DNA from: Pseudomonas sp. H9
Lineage (GTDB): Bacteria > Pseudomonadota > Gammaproteobacteria > Pseudomonadales > Pseudomonadaceae
Length of the DNA: 64,000 nt
Direction: 5' to 3'
Assembly: GCF_004353925.1 (NCBI RefSeq)
Contig: NZ_SMOK01000008.1
Coordinates: forward strand, 104,362 to 168,361
A model generated the notes under the pieces. The model ran no database searches. It was not told the DNA's origin and was given only the letters and a program-made list of their open reading frames with translations. A program made the translations under genes and the position numbers. Numbering within the stretch: position 1 is the first letter of the stretch; each line of letters begins with the position of its first letter. Below are positions 17,845 through 28,039 of this stretch, piece after piece.

Positions 17845-18354
17845 TTATTGGCCGATAGTCAGCTTGCCAACCATGCCAGCCTGATAGTGCCCCGGCACGT
17901 TGCAGGCGAATTCGATCGGGGTGGACTGGCTGAAGGTCCAGGTCAATTCACCCTGCTTGCCAGGCTCAACCATCACGGTGTTGGGGTCAGCATGCATCAT
18001 GCTCGCGCCATGATTCATGGCGCCATGGTTCATACTGCCGTGGCCCATCGCGGCGTGGTCCATCTGGCCCATCATGGCGGCCATTTGCTTTTGATGCTTG
18101 GCATGCATGACCGCATCGCCCAGGCTGAACTCATGCACGACCGCACCTTTGTTGATCAGCACGAAGCGCACGGTTTCTCCGGCCTTGACTTGCAAGCTGC
18201 GAGGCTCGTAGTACATATCACCCATGACGATTTCGACGGTACGATCAGCCTTGGCCGCAGGGGCCGGTGCGCCAAAGGCATACGAATTTGCTGGCGACGC
18301 CAATGCAGGAAGGCTGGACAGCGCCAAGGTGGCGGCGAAAAAAAGGTGTTTCAT
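17845..18354 (-). CDS. Periplasmic cupredoxin with Met/His-rich copper segment
   Basis: A 169-residue protein with a signal peptide (1-19, ending ALA) and one cupredoxin domain. Predicted type-1 copper ligands are His74 (VVHEFSLG), Cys151 and His156 (FACNVPGHYQ) and Met161. Between them, residues 95-121 form a Met/His-rich loop with repeated M-x-H and NHGAM units, typical of extra Cu(I) sites. It diverges from copRS across a CopR-type box, so it should be copper-induced and act in periplasmic copper buffering or detoxification. ATG 18354 is chosen, since the upstream extension would remove the signal peptide. Confidence 0.88.
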   Translation of the reverse strand: MKHLFFAATLALSSLPALASPANSYAFGAPAPAAKADRTVEIVMGDMYYEPRSLQVKAGETVRFVLINKGAVVHEFSLGDAVMHAKHQKQMAAMMGQMDHAAMGHGSMNHGAMNHGASMMHADPNTVMVEPGKQGELTWTFSQSTPIEFACNVPGHYQAGMVGKLTIGQ

Positions 18355-18430
18355 GTCAGGCCTACTCCAGGGTTGCGACGAATCAGGCTTCACTGTAGAA
18401 AACCGGCGCTGGCAGCTACCTGACAAAAAG

Positions 18431-18446
18431 ATTACAACTTTGTCAG
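18431..18446 (-). promoter_or_regulatory. CopR-type copper box
   Basis: Read on the minus strand the site is CTGACA-N5-GTAAT, the consensus I recall for P. aeruginosa CopR. It lies 77 bases upstream of the cupredoxin start. A further CTGACA at 18420-18425 on plus makes an outer inverted repeat (18420-18446). Confidence 0.7.
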
Positions 18447-18511
18447 CTTAGCCACCTACCCTACCCGACGCGGTATAACCACCCGGCAATCCATGTCCAA
18501 GAGCCATCACG

Positions 18512-19192
18512 ATGAAACTGCTAATCGTCGAAGACCAGACCAAGACCGGCCACTACCTGTGCCAAGGCTTAAGTGAAGCAGGTTTTGCCACCGAGCTGGC
18601 CAGTGACGGTAACACCGGGCAACACCTGGCCCTGACGGGCGATTACGATCTGTTGATCCTCGATGTCATGCTACCGGGCCGCGATGGCTGGCAAATTCTT
18701 CAGGCTGTACGCGCCTCCGGCAGTGAAGTCCCGGTGCTGTTCCTCACGGCCCGCGATGCCGTGGAAGACCGCGTGCACGGCCTGGAGCTGGGCGCCGATG
18801 ACTACCTGGTCAAGCCCTTTGCCTTCTCCGAGCTGCTGGCCCGGGTGCGCAGCCTGCTGCGCCGTGGCAGCAGCCCGGCGCAAGAAACCAGCCTGGGGCT
18901 TGCTGACCTGCGCCTGGACCTGATCCGCCGCCGAGTCGAACGCAATGGTCAACGCATCGACCTGACCGCCAAGGAATTTGCTCTGCTCGAACTGCTGCTT
19001 CGGCGACAAGGCGAAGTGCTGCCCAAGTCGTTGATTGCCTCCCAGGTCTGGGATATGAATTTCGACAGTGACACCAACGTCATTGAAGTGGCGATTCGTC
19101 GCCTGCGCCTGAAAATCGACGACGCTCACGAACACAAACTGATCCACACCGTGCGCGGCATGGGTTACGTGCTTGAAGAGCGGGCGGCCTGA
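18512..19192 (+). CDS. copR: Copper-responsive response regulator CopR (OmpR family)
   Basis: A 226-residue regulator: receiver at 1-115 (E7/D8 acidic site, phospho-acceptor D51, conserved K in YLVKPFAF) and an OmpR winged helix at about 125-222 ([47 protein letters not shown]). It overlaps the sensor start by one base (TGATG), indicating coupling. The heavy-metal assignment comes from the divergent cupredoxin, the CopR-type box and CopS similarity. Confidence 0.9.
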   Translation: MKLLIVEDQTKTGHYLCQGLSEAGFATELASDGNTGQHLALTGDYDLLILDVMLPGRDGWQILQAVRASGSEVPVLFLTARDAVEDRVHGLELGADDYLVKPFAFSELLARVRSLLRRGSSPAQETSLGLADLRLDLIRRRVERNGQRIDLTAKEFALLELLLRRQGEVLPKSLIASQVWDMNFDSDTNVIEVAIRRLRLKIDDAHEHKLIHTVRGMGYVLEERAA

Positions 19193-20547
19193 TGCGTCGA
19201 TTGTCCCTGGGCGGCCGCCTGGCACTGTTGTTTGCTGCATGCACCGCCGCAGTGTCACTGACCGCTGGTGTGCTGTTCAGCAACGCCAGCGAACGCCATT
19301 TCATCGAGCTCGATCAGCAACTGCTGGAAAGCCGTCTGTCGCTGTTACGGCAAATGCTCGATGGCGTTCATGATCCAGCCAGCCTCGCCCTGCGCCTGCC
19401 AGCGCTACAAACCGAGCTGAGCCACCAGGCCGACCTTGCCGTGAGGATCCGCGGCAGTGATGGCCAGTTGTGGTTCGACAGCCAGGCCAATTTGCCTGAC
19501 TCGCCCCAGGTGCCCGGACTGAGCACCGTTCATAGCAGCAGCGCTGACTACCGTAGCCTGTGCGTCATTCTTGACCATGACGACCCGCGCTCGGCGCAAC
19601 TAACCCTGTTTCTTGACATCACCCACCACCAGCACTTCTTGCAGCGCATGCAGCAACTGATCTGGCTGACGGTCGGCCTTTCGGCGTTGGCCACCGCGCT
19701 GCTGGGTGCCTGGGCTGCACGCAGTGGGCTGCGCCCGTTACGGCAGATGGGTGAAGTGGCGTCGAAAGTCTCGGCACGCTCGTTGACCACACGCCTACCA
19801 GCGGGGCAAATGCCGGTGGAACTGGCCGAGCTGGCGCAAACCGTGAACGCCATGCTGGAACGGCTCGATGATGCCTTTCAGCGCTTGTCAGCGTTCTCGG
19901 CCGACATCGCCCACGAACTGCGCACCCCCCTGTCGAACCTGCTGACCCACACCCAAGTCACCCTCACCCGCCCCCGTGAGCTGGAGGAATACCGCGAAGC
20001 CTTGCACAGCAACCTTGAAGAGCTGCAGTGGATGGCGCAGTTGGTCAACGACATGCTCTACCTGGCCAAGGCCGATCATGGTCTATTGATGCCCAGCCGC
20101 CAGCACTTGAGGCTCGATGAAGAGGCTGACGCCTTGCTGGAGTATTACGCGCCGCTGGCTGAAGAAGCGGGTGTCGCGTTGCGACGAGAAGGAAAGGCCA
20201 AGTTGGAAGGTGACCGCCACATGCTGCGTCGGGCGTTGTCCAACCTGTTGGACAACGCCTTGCGCTTCACCCCGGCACAGGGCGAGATACGTCTCAGCAT
20301 CGAGGTACTCGGTGAGCAGGTACGCTTGCAAGTTGCCAATACCGGCGAACCCATTGACCCGACCTTGCTGCCGCGGTTGTTCGACCGCTTTTATCGGGCC
20401 GATCCGGCGCGACGTGAAGGCAGTAGTGAGCATGCTGGGCTGGGGTTGGCCATCACACGCTCGATTATCCAAGCCCACGGTGGGCGTATTCGCGCCGAGT
20501 CAGCGGGGGGATGGACGCGCTTTGTGATTGACTTGCCGGCAGCGTGA
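19192..20547 (+). CDS. copS: Heavy-metal sensor histidine kinase CopS
   Basis: A 451-residue sensor: first membrane helix at about 8-30, a periplasmic loop of about 130 residues, second helix near 155-180, HAMP linker (LRQMGEVASKVSARSLTTRL), DHp domain with the phospho-accepting His in FSADIAHELRTPL, and an HATPase with NLLDNALRFTP and AGLGLAITRSIIQAHGG. This is the CusS/CopS/IrlS arrangement that detects periplasmic metal. In some Pseudomonas CopS acts as a phosphatase relieved by Cu(I); which mode applies here is not visible. Confidence 0.9.
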   Translation: MRRLSLGGRLALLFAACTAAVSLTAGVLFSNASERHFIELDQQLLESRLSLLRQMLDGVHDPASLALRLPALQTELSHQADLAVRIRGSDGQLWFDSQANLPDSPQVPGLSTVHSSSADYRSLCVILDHDDPRSAQLTLFLDITHHQHFLQRMQQLIWLTVGLSALATALLGAWAARSGLRPLRQMGEVASKVSARSLTTRLPAGQMPVELAELAQTVNAMLERLDDAFQRLSAFSADIAHELRTPLSNLLTHTQVTLTRPRELEEYREALHSNLEELQWMAQLVNDMLYLAKADHGLLMPSRQHLRLDEEADALLEYYAPLAEEAGVALRREGKAKLEGDRHMLRRALSNLLDNALRFTPAQGEIRLSIEVLGEQVRLQVANTGEPIDPTLLPRLFDRFYRADPARREGSSEHAGLGLAITRSIIQAHGGRIRAESAGGWTRFVIDLPAA

Positions 20548-20553
20548 AGCATT

Positions 20554-20607
20554 ATCGCGGGGCAAGCCCGCTCCCACAGCGGCCGGTGGGAGCGGGCTTG
20601 CCCCGCG
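20554..20607. repeat. REP pair (inverted), copy 3
   Basis: Arms 20554-20577 and 20586-20607 with the CTCCCAC/GTGGGAG variant ends, exactly between the convergent copS and lolE genes, where it may also act as a transcription barrier. Confidence 0.9.
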
Positions 20608-20614
20608 CTAGTTT

Positions 20615-21859
20615 TTACTCGTAACGCAGCGCGTAAGCCGGCTCCACCTGCGAAGCCCGATAGGCCGGGTACAGGGTCGCCAGGAAGCTCATCACCAAAC
20701 CAGCGCTGCAGATCAGCGCCACATCGCCCCATTGCAGTTCCGATGGCAGGCTGCTGATGAAGTACACGTCAGAGGTAAAGATGTGTTGCCCGCTGACTCG
20801 CTCCAGCCAACCGACAATCTGACTGACATTGAGCGCAGCAATCACGCCGAGCACGCCACCAATCAAGGTACCGACAATACCGATCAAGGTGCCCTGCACC
20901 ATGAAGGTACCCATGATCTGCGCAGGCGTCGCACCAATGGTGCGCAGGATGGCGATGTCCGCTCCCTTGTCATTGACCACCATGATCAGCGTGGCAATGA
21001 TGTTGAACGCTGCCACGGCGATGATCATCAGCAGCAACAGGCCGATCATGGTCTTTTCCATTTTCATGGCACTGAACAGGCTGCCCTGGGTGTGCGACCA
21101 GTCGTCTGCGCGGTACTGTCCGCCCAGGTCTGCCGCGATGGCTTTGGACACCTGCGGCGCGCTGTACAGATCCTGGAGTTTCAGTCGCACGCCCTGCACC
21201 TGGCCGGGCTGCCAGCGCTGCATTTGCGCTGCGTCGGCCATATGGATGTAGGCCATCGAGCCGTCCAGCTCGGCGCCCACCTTGAACACGCCCGCCACCG
21301 TCAAGCGCTGCATGCGTGGCGTGATACCGCCTGGTGCGCTGCTCACTTCCGGCACAATCAGGGTCAGCTTGTCACCGACGTTCAAGCGAAAACGCCGGGC
21401 GCTGATCTCGCCGATCACCACGCCGAACTCCCCAGGTTTTAACGCCTGCAGGCTGCCCTGGACAATGTGCTGGGCAACGATCGAAACCTTGCCCTCCTCC
21501 ACCGGGTCGATACCACTGACCTGAATCGGCTGCATCGCCCCCTTGTAAGACAGCATGCCTTCCATTTCGGTAAGCGGCGCCACTGCCAGCACTTGCGGGT
21601 TTTTCAGGGCCGCATCCGCTGCCGGACGCCAATCATCCAAGGGCTTCACACCGAGAATACTGGCATGCGGCACCATGCCGAGAATTCGCGCGCTCATCTC
21701 GCGCTGGAAACCGTTCATCACCGACAACACCACGATCATCGCCAGCACGCCCAGCGACAGGCCGATCATCGAGGTCATGGAGATGAACGAGATGAAATGG
21801 TTGCGGCGCTTGGCGCGCGTGTAGCGTGCGCCGATGAAAATTGACAAGGGTCTGAACAT
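20615..21859 (-). CDS. lolE: Lipoprotein-releasing ABC transporter permease LolE (LolC/E family)
   Basis: A 414-residue inner-membrane subunit of the LolCDE extractor, which pulls outer-membrane lipoproteins from the inner membrane and hands them to LolA. Four transmembrane helices: one near residues 20-45, then a large periplasmic domain (about 45-265), then three in the C-terminal third ([20 protein letters not shown] onward). It ends with the family tail PAYALRYE. ATG 21859 ([20 protein letters not shown]) is chosen by match to the paralogue upstream. Last gene of lolCDE; assignment as LolE is by gene order. Confidence 0.88.
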   Translation of the reverse strand: MFRPLSIFIGARYTRAKRRNHFISFISMTSMIGLSLGVLAMIVVLSVMNGFQREMSARILGMVPHASILGVKPLDDWRPAADAALKNPQVLAVAPLTEMEGMLSYKGAMQPIQVSGIDPVEEGKVSIVAQHIVQGSLQALKPGEFGVVIGEISARRFRLNVGDKLTLIVPEVSSAPGGITPRMQRLTVAGVFKVGAELDGSMAYIHMADAAQMQRWQPGQVQGVRLKLQDLYSAPQVSKAIAADLGGQYRADDWSHTQGSLFSAMKMEKTMIGLLLLMIIAVAAFNIIATLIMVVNDKGADIAILRTIGATPAQIMGTFMVQGTLIGIVGTLIGGVLGVIAALNVSQIVGWLERVSGQHIFTSDVYFISSLPSELQWGDVALICSAGLVMSFLATLYPAYRASQVEPAYALRYE

Positions 21860-21931
21860 GAACGAAAGCACCCAGGTAAAAAAAAGGAACACGGGGCCCG
21901 CCATTGCTGACGGGCACGCGGCTCAGTCAGG

Positions 21932-22615
21932 TCAGATCGGCACCAGGTGCCCGTCATCCAAGCGCAACACACGGTCCATCTGACGTGCCAGGTTGAGGTC
22001 ATGGGTGACCACCAGGAACGCAGTTTGCGAGGACTGGCTCAGCTCCTGCATCAGGTCCTGGATGCCTTGAGCGGTGTGATGGTCAAGGTTGCCGGTAGGC
22101 TCATCGAGCATCACCAGCCCCGGACGATTGACCAAGGCCCGGGCAATTGCCACACGCTGACGCTCGCCACCGGACAGCTCAGCCGGTTTGTGATTCAGAC
22201 GATGGCTCAAACCTACGCGTTTGAGCAGCGCTTCGGCACGCTCACGGGCCTCGGGGATCGGGGTACGACCGATCAACAACGGCATGCACACGTTTTCCAG
22301 CGCGGTGAACTCTGGCAACAAGTGATGAAACTGGTAAACGAAGCCCAATGCACGGTTGCGCAGCAAACCGCGGGCGCGTTCGCCGAGGGCCGACAGCTCC
22401 TCGCCGGCCAGCCAGACACTGCCCTCGGTCGGCGTGTCGAGACCGCCAAGCAGGTTGAGCAAAGTACTTTTACCCGACCCCGAACTGCCGACAATAGCCA
22501 CCCGCTCACCCGGGTGCAGCTCCAACTGCAGACCGGACAACACTTGTACCGACTCCGGGCCTTCCTCGTAGGATTTGCCCAGGTTGCGGCAACTCAGCAC
22601 TGCTTGATTACTCAT
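21932..22615 (-). CDS. lolD: Lipoprotein-releasing ABC transporter ATPase LolD
   Basis: A 227-residue ABC ATPase. Walker A is GSSGSGKST (about residues 41-49), signature [15 protein letters not shown], Walker [13 protein letters not shown], and H-loop THD. It powers lipoprotein release by the flanking permeases. ATG 22615 is preferred; an ATG at 22630 would overlap the end of lolC. Gaps of 7 bp to lolC and 72 bp to lolE support a single transcript. Confidence 0.95.
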   Translation of the reverse strand: MSNQAVLSCRNLGKSYEEGPESVQVLSGLQLELHPGERVAIVGSSGSGKSTLLNLLGGLDTPTEGSVWLAGEELSALGERARGLLRNRALGFVYQFHHLLPEFTALENVCMPLLIGRTPIPEARERAEALLKRVGLSHRLNHKPAELSGGERQRVAIARALVNRPGLVMLDEPTGNLDHHTAQGIQDLMQELSQSSQTAFLVVTHDLNLARQMDRVLRLDDGHLVPI

Positions 22616-22622
22616 GCCCAAC

Positions 22623-23873
22623 TCACTCATAACGTAGCGCCTCCGCAGGCTGGGTGCGTGCCGCACGCCAGGCCGGATACAGGGTGGCGAGGAAACTCAG
22701 GACCAATGCCGCACCGCATACCATCCACACATCCTCGGCCATGACCTGGGACGGCAGGTAGTCGATGAAGTAGACGTCGGCATTGAGGAACTTGTGGCCG
22801 ATCAGGCGCTCGAGCCCGGCGATGGCAGCGCTGACGTTCAGCGCTGCGGCAATACCGACAACGCCGCCGATCAAGGTACCGACCACACCGATTACGGTGC
22901 CCTGGACCATGAAAATCGCCATGATCTGCCCTGGAGTCGCCCCCAGGGTACGCAAGATGGCAATGTCGCCCTTCTTGTCGTTGACCACCATCACCAGGGT
23001 GGAAATGATGTTGAAGGCCGCCACCGCCACAATCAGCAGCAACAGCAGGCCGATCATGGCCTTCTCCATGCGGATCGCCTGGTAGAGGTTGCCGTGGGTA
23101 CGGGTCCAGTCGCGGGCGTAGAACTCTTGTTCACCCAGCTTCTGGGCGATATCCCAGGCCACGCGTGGCGCCTGGAACAGGTCGTCGAACTTCAGGCGCA
23201 GGCCCTGAACCTGATCAGCTTTCCAGCGGTGCAGGCGCGACAGGTCGGAGAGGTTGGTGAGGCCCAGGTAGCCGTCGATTTCACCGGCACCGACGTGAAA
23301 GATGCCAACCACGGTAAATCGCTTCATGCGTGGGAACATCCCCGCCGGGGTGACGGTGACCTCTGGAGCCACGAAGGTGAGTTTGTCGCCGATACCCACA
23401 CCCAGCTTGGCTGCGGCCTTGTCACCGATCATGATGCCGAACTCGCCCGGCGCCAGCGCATCGAGCTGACCTTCGCGGATGAAGTTGTCGATGATCGAGA
23501 CTTGCCGTTCCTGGGCCGGATCGATGCCGTTGAGCAGCACCTTCTGCACCTTGCCCTCATGGGTCAGCAGCCCCTGCATCTGGGTAAACGGCGCCACCGC
23601 CACAACCCGGGGGTTCTGCTTTACTTGATTGGCAAGGGCTGGCCAGTCGTTGATCGGCTGGCCGCTTTCCAGTGTGGCATGGGGCACCATGCCCAATACC
23701 CGGGTACGCATTTCATGATCGAAACCGTTCATGACCGACAACACCACGATCATCACCACCACGCCCAGGGCGAGGCCGATCATCGAAGTCAGGGAAATGA
23801 ACGAGACAAAGTGGTTACGGCGCTTGGCACGGGTGTAACGCGTACCGATGAATACGAAGAGAGGTCTGAACAT
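22623..23873 (-). CDS. lolC: Lipoprotein-releasing ABC transporter permease LolC
   Basis: A 416-residue permease, the first gene of lolCDE. It shares with LolE the start [20 protein letters not shown], the membrane run [20 protein letters not shown] and the ending AEALRYE, and differs most in the periplasmic domain. In E. coli LolC contacts LolA and LolE binds the lipoprotein; which copy does which here is assigned only from operon order. The promoter lies in the 94-bp gap to the divergent PilZ gene. Confidence 0.88.
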   Translation of the reverse strand: MFRPLFVFIGTRYTRAKRRNHFVSFISLTSMIGLALGVVVMIVVLSVMNGFDHEMRTRVLGMVPHATLESGQPINDWPALANQVKQNPRVVAVAPFTQMQGLLTHEGKVQKVLLNGIDPAQERQVSIIDNFIREGQLDALAPGEFGIMIGDKAAAKLGVGIGDKLTFVAPEVTVTPAGMFPRMKRFTVVGIFHVGAGEIDGYLGLTNLSDLSRLHRWKADQVQGLRLKFDDLFQAPRVAWDIAQKLGEQEFYARDWTRTHGNLYQAIRMEKAMIGLLLLLIVAVAAFNIISTLVMVVNDKKGDIAILRTLGATPGQIMAIFMVQGTVIGVVGTLIGGVVGIAAALNVSAAIAGLERLIGHKFLNADVYFIDYLPSQVMAEDVWMVCGAALVLSFLATLYPAWRAARTQPAEALRYE

Positions 23874-23967
23874 GTCGGGGCTTGTTCGGATGAAAGAGGA
23901 ACGTCCTTGTGGCGGGGCTTGAATAGCAGCTTTACACTCAGACCACCGCCGCTACCATGGGTTCGCC

Positions 23968-24555
23968 ATGTCGACATTAGATGAAGAAGATCGCCGCGAA
24001 TACTACCGTATCGAGGACCGGATCGCACTGGAAATTCGCCCGCTGAGTACTGCTGCAGCCCTTGGCCCAGACTTGTTGCAAGATGATTCACCACTTTTCA
24101 ACCTCCTGAGCGAGCTGCACCTGAGTGAGTTCGAGTCTCAGCACCTGCTGCGCCAGCTCAGCGACAAAGATCGCACCCTCGCCGCTTTCCTCAAGGCTCA
24201 GAACAAACGCATCGACCTGCTGAGCGCTGTAGTCGCACAAACCCTGCTCGGGCAGATCAGCGCCCCACAAGCGGTGGTGTTGTCCGAAGGCGGTATCGAG
24301 TTCAATCAAGCCGAGCCGCTGGCCGCAGACGCGCGAGTGGCGGTGAAGATGGTGTTGATGCCACAAGCGCTTGGCCTGTTGCTGCGTGCCAGAGTCACCC
24401 ATTGCGACCGCCAGCCTGATGGCCTGTACGAAATCGGCACTGAGTTCATCGACATGACCGACGCCCAGCGTCAGTTGCTGGCGCGCTATATCCTGCAACG
24501 CCAGGCGCAGCAACGGCGCCAGGCGCTGGAGCAGAACACCCCGAGCGCATCTTGA
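23968..24555 (+). CDS. PilZ-domain cyclic-di-GMP binding protein
   Basis: A 195-residue soluble protein. An amino-terminal RREYYRIED (about 8-16) provides the RxxxR arm, and the second PilZ motif appears as LSEGGIEF (about 107-114), with Ser-x-Gly-Gly but without the usual Asp/Asn two positions before the Ser. The carboxyl end (about 160-195) is a charged helix rich in Gln/Arg. It probably binds c-di-GMP; the partner is unknown. It precedes the GDPD gene by 27 bp and diverges from lolC. Confidence 0.82.
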   Translation: MSTLDEEDRREYYRIEDRIALEIRPLSTAAALGPDLLQDDSPLFNLLSELHLSEFESQHLLRQLSDKDRTLAAFLKAQNKRIDLLSAVVAQTLLGQISAPQAVVLSEGGIEFNQAEPLAADARVAVKMVLMPQALGLLLRARVTHCDRQPDGLYEIGTEFIDMTDAQRQLLARYILQRQAQQRRQALEQNTPSAS

Positions 24556-24582
24556 GTCTCCCTATTTTTTGAAGGAACAACC

Positions 24583-25305
24583 GTGACCCAGATTTACGGC
24601 CACCGTGGCGCCAAGGGCGAAGCCCCCGAAAATACCCTGACCAGCTTCCAGCAGTGTCTCAAGCACGGCGTGCGCCGTTGCGAGTTGGACCTGCACCTGT
24701 CAGCCGACAACGAGCTGATGGTTATCCACGACCCTACCCTCAAACGCACCACCGGCCGACGCGGCAAAGTGGCCGAGCACATGGCGGCCGACCTGGTCAC
24801 TTACGATGCACGCAAGGGTGGCCCGGGCTGGGTATCGCACAGCCCCATTCCTCGCCTTGAAGAGCTGTTCCAGAAATGCGATTTCGATCACTGGCAGCTT
24901 GAGGTCAAAAGCGCCTCACGTACCCGTGCTGTCACCACAGTGCTGGCGATTCGCGAGATGGCCCAGCAATTCGGCCTGCTCGATAAGATCACCATCACCT
25001 CCAGCTCGCGGGAAGTGCTGGGCGCAGCCCTTGAGCTGACACCGGATATTTCTCGGGGACTGGTTGCCGAATACGCTTGGCTCGACCCACTGAAGGTCGC
25101 CCAGAACTATGGCTGCAATCTGCTGGCGTTGAACTGGACACTGTGCACCCCTGAGCGCCTGATCAAGGCCCAGCGTCAGGGTTTGCACGTGTCGGTGTGG
25201 ACGGTCAACGAACCGGCGCTGATGCGCAGGCTCGCTGACTTCGGCGTAGACAGCCTGATTACAGACTTTCCCGGTTTGGCCAGCGCCACCCTCGAGAATC
25301 GCTGA
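24583..25305 (+). CDS. Glycerophosphodiester phosphodiesterase
   Basis: A 240-residue cytosolic GDPD (UgpQ-like) hydrolysing glycerophosphodiesters to glycerol-3-phosphate and an alcohol. Catalytic landmarks: GHRGAKGEAPENT (residues 6-18) with the general acid/base His, CELDLHLSADNELMVIHDP with the Glu/Asp metal ligands and second His, and VWTVNEP and LITDFPG near the end. No signal peptide, so it acts on imported or internal substrate. GTG 24583 follows GAAGGA with good spacing. Probably co-transcribed with the PilZ gene. Confidence 0.92.
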   Translation: MTQIYGHRGAKGEAPENTLTSFQQCLKHGVRRCELDLHLSADNELMVIHDPTLKRTTGRRGKVAEHMAADLVTYDARKGGPGWVSHSPIPRLEELFQKCDFDHWQLEVKSASRTRAVTTVLAIREMAQQFGLLDKITITSSSREVLGAALELTPDISRGLVAEYAWLDPLKVAQNYGCNLLALNWTLCTPERLIKAQRQGLHVSVWTVNEPALMRRLADFGVDSLITDFPGLASATLENR

Positions 25306-25316
25306 AATCGGTCTCC

Positions 25317-25341
25317 CCGGCCGGCTCAGGCCACCGGCCGG
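25317..25341. terminator. Hairpin between GDPD gene and sthA
   Basis: CCGGCCGG repeated at 25317-25324 and 25334-25341; the octamer is self-complementary, so the copies form a stem. It sits between two convergent stops. No T tract on plus. Confidence 0.5.
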
Positions 25342-25347
25342 AGCCGC

Positions 25348-26742
25348 TCAAAAAAGCCGGTTGAGGCCGTCGTAGGCCGCTACCCGATAGGCTTCAGCCA
25401 TGGTCGGGTAGTTGAAGGTGGTGTTGACGAAATACTTCAGGGAATTGCGCTCACCCGGCTGATCCATGATCGCCTGGCCGATGTGAACAATCTCCGAAGC
25501 CTGGTAGCCGAAACAATGTACGCCGAGGATTTCCAGGGTTTCACGGTGGAACAGAATCTTCAGCATGCCCTGCGGCTCGCCGGCAATTTGCGCACGCGCC
25601 ATACCTTTGAAGAAGGCCTTGCCAACCTCGTAAGGCACCTTGGCCTGGGTCAGCTCCTGCTCGTTCTTGCCGATCGAGCTGATCTCCGGAATGGTGTAGA
25701 TACCGGTCGGTACGTCATTGACGAAGCGCCAGCTACCGTTGTCGACAATGCTGCCAGCCGCCGAACGACCTTGGTCGTGAGCCGCACTGGCCAGGCTTGG
25801 CCAGCCGATCACATCACCGGCGCCATAGATGTTCGGCACCTGGGTACGGTAGTTTTCGTCGACTTCGATCTGGCCACGGCTGTTGACCTTGATGCCGATG
25901 TTTTCCAGGCCCAGCTTGTCGGTGTTGCCAGTACGGCCGTTACACCAGAGCAAGGCGTCGGCCTTGATCTTCTTGCCCGACTTCAGGTGCAGGATCACGC
26001 CGTTATCCAGACCCTCAACCCGCTCGTACTCTTCGTTATGGCGAACGGTGATGTTGTTGTTGCTGAAGTGGTAGCTCAACGCCTGGGAAATTTCCGAGTC
26101 GAGGAAACTCAGCAACTGGCCACGGTTATCGACCAATTCGACCAGCACACCCAGACCACTGAAGATCGAGGCGTATTCGCAGCCGATCACGCCTGCGCCG
26201 TAAACGATCAGTTTGCGCGGGGTGTGGCCGAGGCTGAGGATGGTGTCGCTATCGTAGATCCGCGGATGGTGGAAATCGATATCGGCCGGGCGGTACGGGC
26301 GTGAACCCGTGGCGATGATGATGTGCTTGGCAACCAGTTTCTCGACCACACCATTGGCGCAGACCACTTCAACGGTCTGCTCGTCGGCGAAGCTGCCAGT
26401 ACCGAAGAATACATCGACGCGGTTGCGCGCGTAGTAACCGGTGCGCGAAGCCACTTGCTTGGCAATGACTTTCTCGGCGCTTTTAAGCACGTCAGGGAAC
26501 GAGAACCAGCGCGGTTCACCAATGGCCCGGAACATCGGGTTGGTGTTGAACTGCATGATCTGGCGTACCGAGTGACGCAGGGCCTTGGACGGGATGGTGC
26601 CCAGGTGGGTGCAGTTACCGCCGACCTGACGACGGCTATCGACCATCGCTACCTTGCGTCCTGCTTTGGCAGCATTCATTGCCGCCCCTTCTCCTGCGGG
26701 GCCGGAACCCAGCACCACTACGTCGTAGTTGTAGACAGCCAT
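25348..26742 (-). CDS. sthA: Soluble pyridine nucleotide transhydrogenase SthA
   Basis: A 464-residue flavoprotein that re-equilibrates NADPH and [20 protein letters not shown] (12-28) binds FAD. Where lipoamide dehydrogenases have the CxxxxC redox pair, this protein has [17 protein letters not shown] with a single cysteine, the feature that separates SthA from disulfide reductases. [17 protein letters not shown] is the NAD(P) site and [20 protein letters not shown] the second FAD segment. ATG 26742; monocistronic, with a REP pair upstream. Confidence 0.97.
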   Translation of the reverse strand: MAVYNYDVVVLGSGPAGEGAAMNAAKAGRKVAMVDSRRQVGGNCTHLGTIPSKALRHSVRQIMQFNTNPMFRAIGEPRWFSFPDVLKSAEKVIAKQVASRTGYYARNRVDVFFGTGSFADEQTVEVVCANGVVEKLVAKHIIIATGSRPYRPADIDFHHPRIYDSDTILSLGHTPRKLIVYGAGVIGCEYASIFSGLGVLVELVDNRGQLLSFLDSEISQALSYHFSNNNITVRHNEEYERVEGLDNGVILHLKSGKKIKADALLWCNGRTGNTDKLGLENIGIKVNSRGQIEVDENYRTQVPNIYGAGDVIGWPSLASAAHDQGRSAAGSIVDNGSWRFVNDVPTGIYTIPEISSIGKNEQELTQAKVPYEVGKAFFKGMARAQIAGEPQGMLKILFHRETLEILGVHCFGYQASEIVHIGQAIMDQPGERNSLKYFVNTTFNYPTMAEAYRVAAYDGLNRLF

Positions 26743-26909
26743 GCGTACTCCTTTAGAACAGGCCCGGTCGCCACATTGGCGAGCGGGGCTAGATCATGTC
26801 GCCAGCGGCGCCATGAAAAAATTCGGGTGCAGTCTAATCAAGCTTGAACGCCGCGCACATTAACCCTTGGTCGCGTCGTAGGCTAATTTTCTCTGCACTA
26901 CATGTATTT

Positions 26910-26963
26910 ATCGCGGGGCAAGCCCGCTCCCACCGGTCTGTGTAGGAGCGGGCTTGCCCCGCG
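26910..26963. repeat. REP pair (inverted), copy 4
   Basis: Arms 26910-26933 and 26942-26963, with mixed CTCCCAC and GTAGGAG ends, between the apbE stop and the sthA promoter region. Confidence 0.9.
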
Positions 26964-26971
26964 AAGCCTTT

Positions 26972-27967
26972 TCACTCCACCACCTGAGCAAACGCCGGCG
27001 TGCTCCGAGAAGCGAAACCATCCGCGACCCGGGTCACAAACACTGCGGCGATCCCATGCTGCAGAGCAAAGTCCCAGCCCTGCTCCGGCCCAAGGATCAA
27101 CAACAAGGTGGAGTACCCATCCGCCATCAGCGTTGATCGATCAAACACTGTGACTGCCGCCAGGTTGTGCTTCACCGGTCGCCCCAGGCGCGCATCAAAG
27201 GTGTGCGAATAGCGCTGGCCATTCTCCTCGAAATAATTGCGATAGTCACCGGAGGTCGAAACGCCGAAGCCATCGACAACCACCATTTGCTGGACAATCT
27301 GGCGATCATCGCGGGGTAATTCCAAGGCGACTTTCCAACCGTGGCCATCGGGCTTGCGCCCCACTGCCTTCAGCTCACCAGTGACGTCGACCAGTAAATC
27401 CGCGATGCCCAGGGCTTTAAGCCGCTCAACCAGCACGTCCACTGCGTACCCGGCAGCAATGCTGTTGAAGTCCACAGCCACCGGCGCATCCTTGCACAGC
27501 TGCTCACCGGCTATGCGCAAATGCCCATGCCCGACACGCAGCCGCGCCCTGGCCAGCGCCTGCGCATCGGGCACTTTTTCCAGCCGCGACTGCGGACCGA
27601 ACCCCCACAGGTCCAGCAACGGCTCCACGGTCAGGTCAAAAGCACCGGCGCTTTCCTGTGACAACTGCTCACCCACGCGCACCAGTTCCAATACATCGGC
27701 AGACATGCGCTGACAGCTGTTGGCGGGCAATCGGTTGAAGGTCTCTATCTGCGAGTCACCGCGATAGGTGGAGAAGTGTTTGTCGATACCTTCAAGCACA
27801 GCCTCCACTTCACGCTTGACCTGCTCTGGCGCAGGCCCTTGAGGTGTACGCACGTACTGCACGGTGTAGCTGCTGCCCATGGTCGGGCCACTGATGCGCT
27901 CCAGCGATGCACCCTGATCACAGCCCAGCAGACTCGCCAACACAGCTACCAGCAACGCATTGCGCAT
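26972..27967 (-). CDS. apbE: FAD:protein FMN transferase ApbE
   Basis: A 331-residue lipoprotein: signal with lipobox LLGC (Cys16), then the ApbE fold, SGPTMGSSYTVQY (about 26-38), DFNSIAAGYAVDVL and the Mg/FAD motif MADGYSTLLLILG. ApbE attaches FMN to Thr/Ser of periplasmic proteins such as NqrB/C and RnfD/G. No flavinylation target lies nearby. ATG 27967; it follows the gap terminator, so it has its own promoter in the 70-bp gap. Confidence 0.93.
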   Translation of the reverse strand: MRNALLVAVLASLLGCDQGASLERISGPTMGSSYTVQYVRTPQGPAPEQVKREVEAVLEGIDKHFSTYRGDSQIETFNRLPANSCQRMSADVLELVRVGEQLSQESAGAFDLTVEPLLDLWGFGPQSRLEKVPDAQALARARLRVGHGHLRIAGEQLCKDAPVAVDFNSIAAGYAVDVLVERLKALGIADLLVDVTGELKAVGRKPDGHGWKVALELPRDDRQIVQQMVVVDGFGVSTSGDYRNYFEENGQRYSHTFDARLGRPVKHNLAAVTVFDRSTLMADGYSTLLLILGPEQGWDFALQHGIAAVFVTRVADGFASRSTPAFAQVVE

Positions 27968-27990
27968 CCTTCCTCCTGGAATGTTCAGGC

Positions 27991-28023
27991 AAAAAAAACG
28001 GGAACCCTGAGGTTCCCGTTTTT
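27991..28023 (-). terminator. Rho-independent terminator after gap
   Basis: Stem ACGGGAACC/GGTTCCCGT with CTGA loop, flanked by A8 on one side and T5 on the other, 17 bases past the gap stop. It could work in both directions. Confidence 0.9.
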
Positions 28024-28039
28024 CACAACCAAGACAAGC

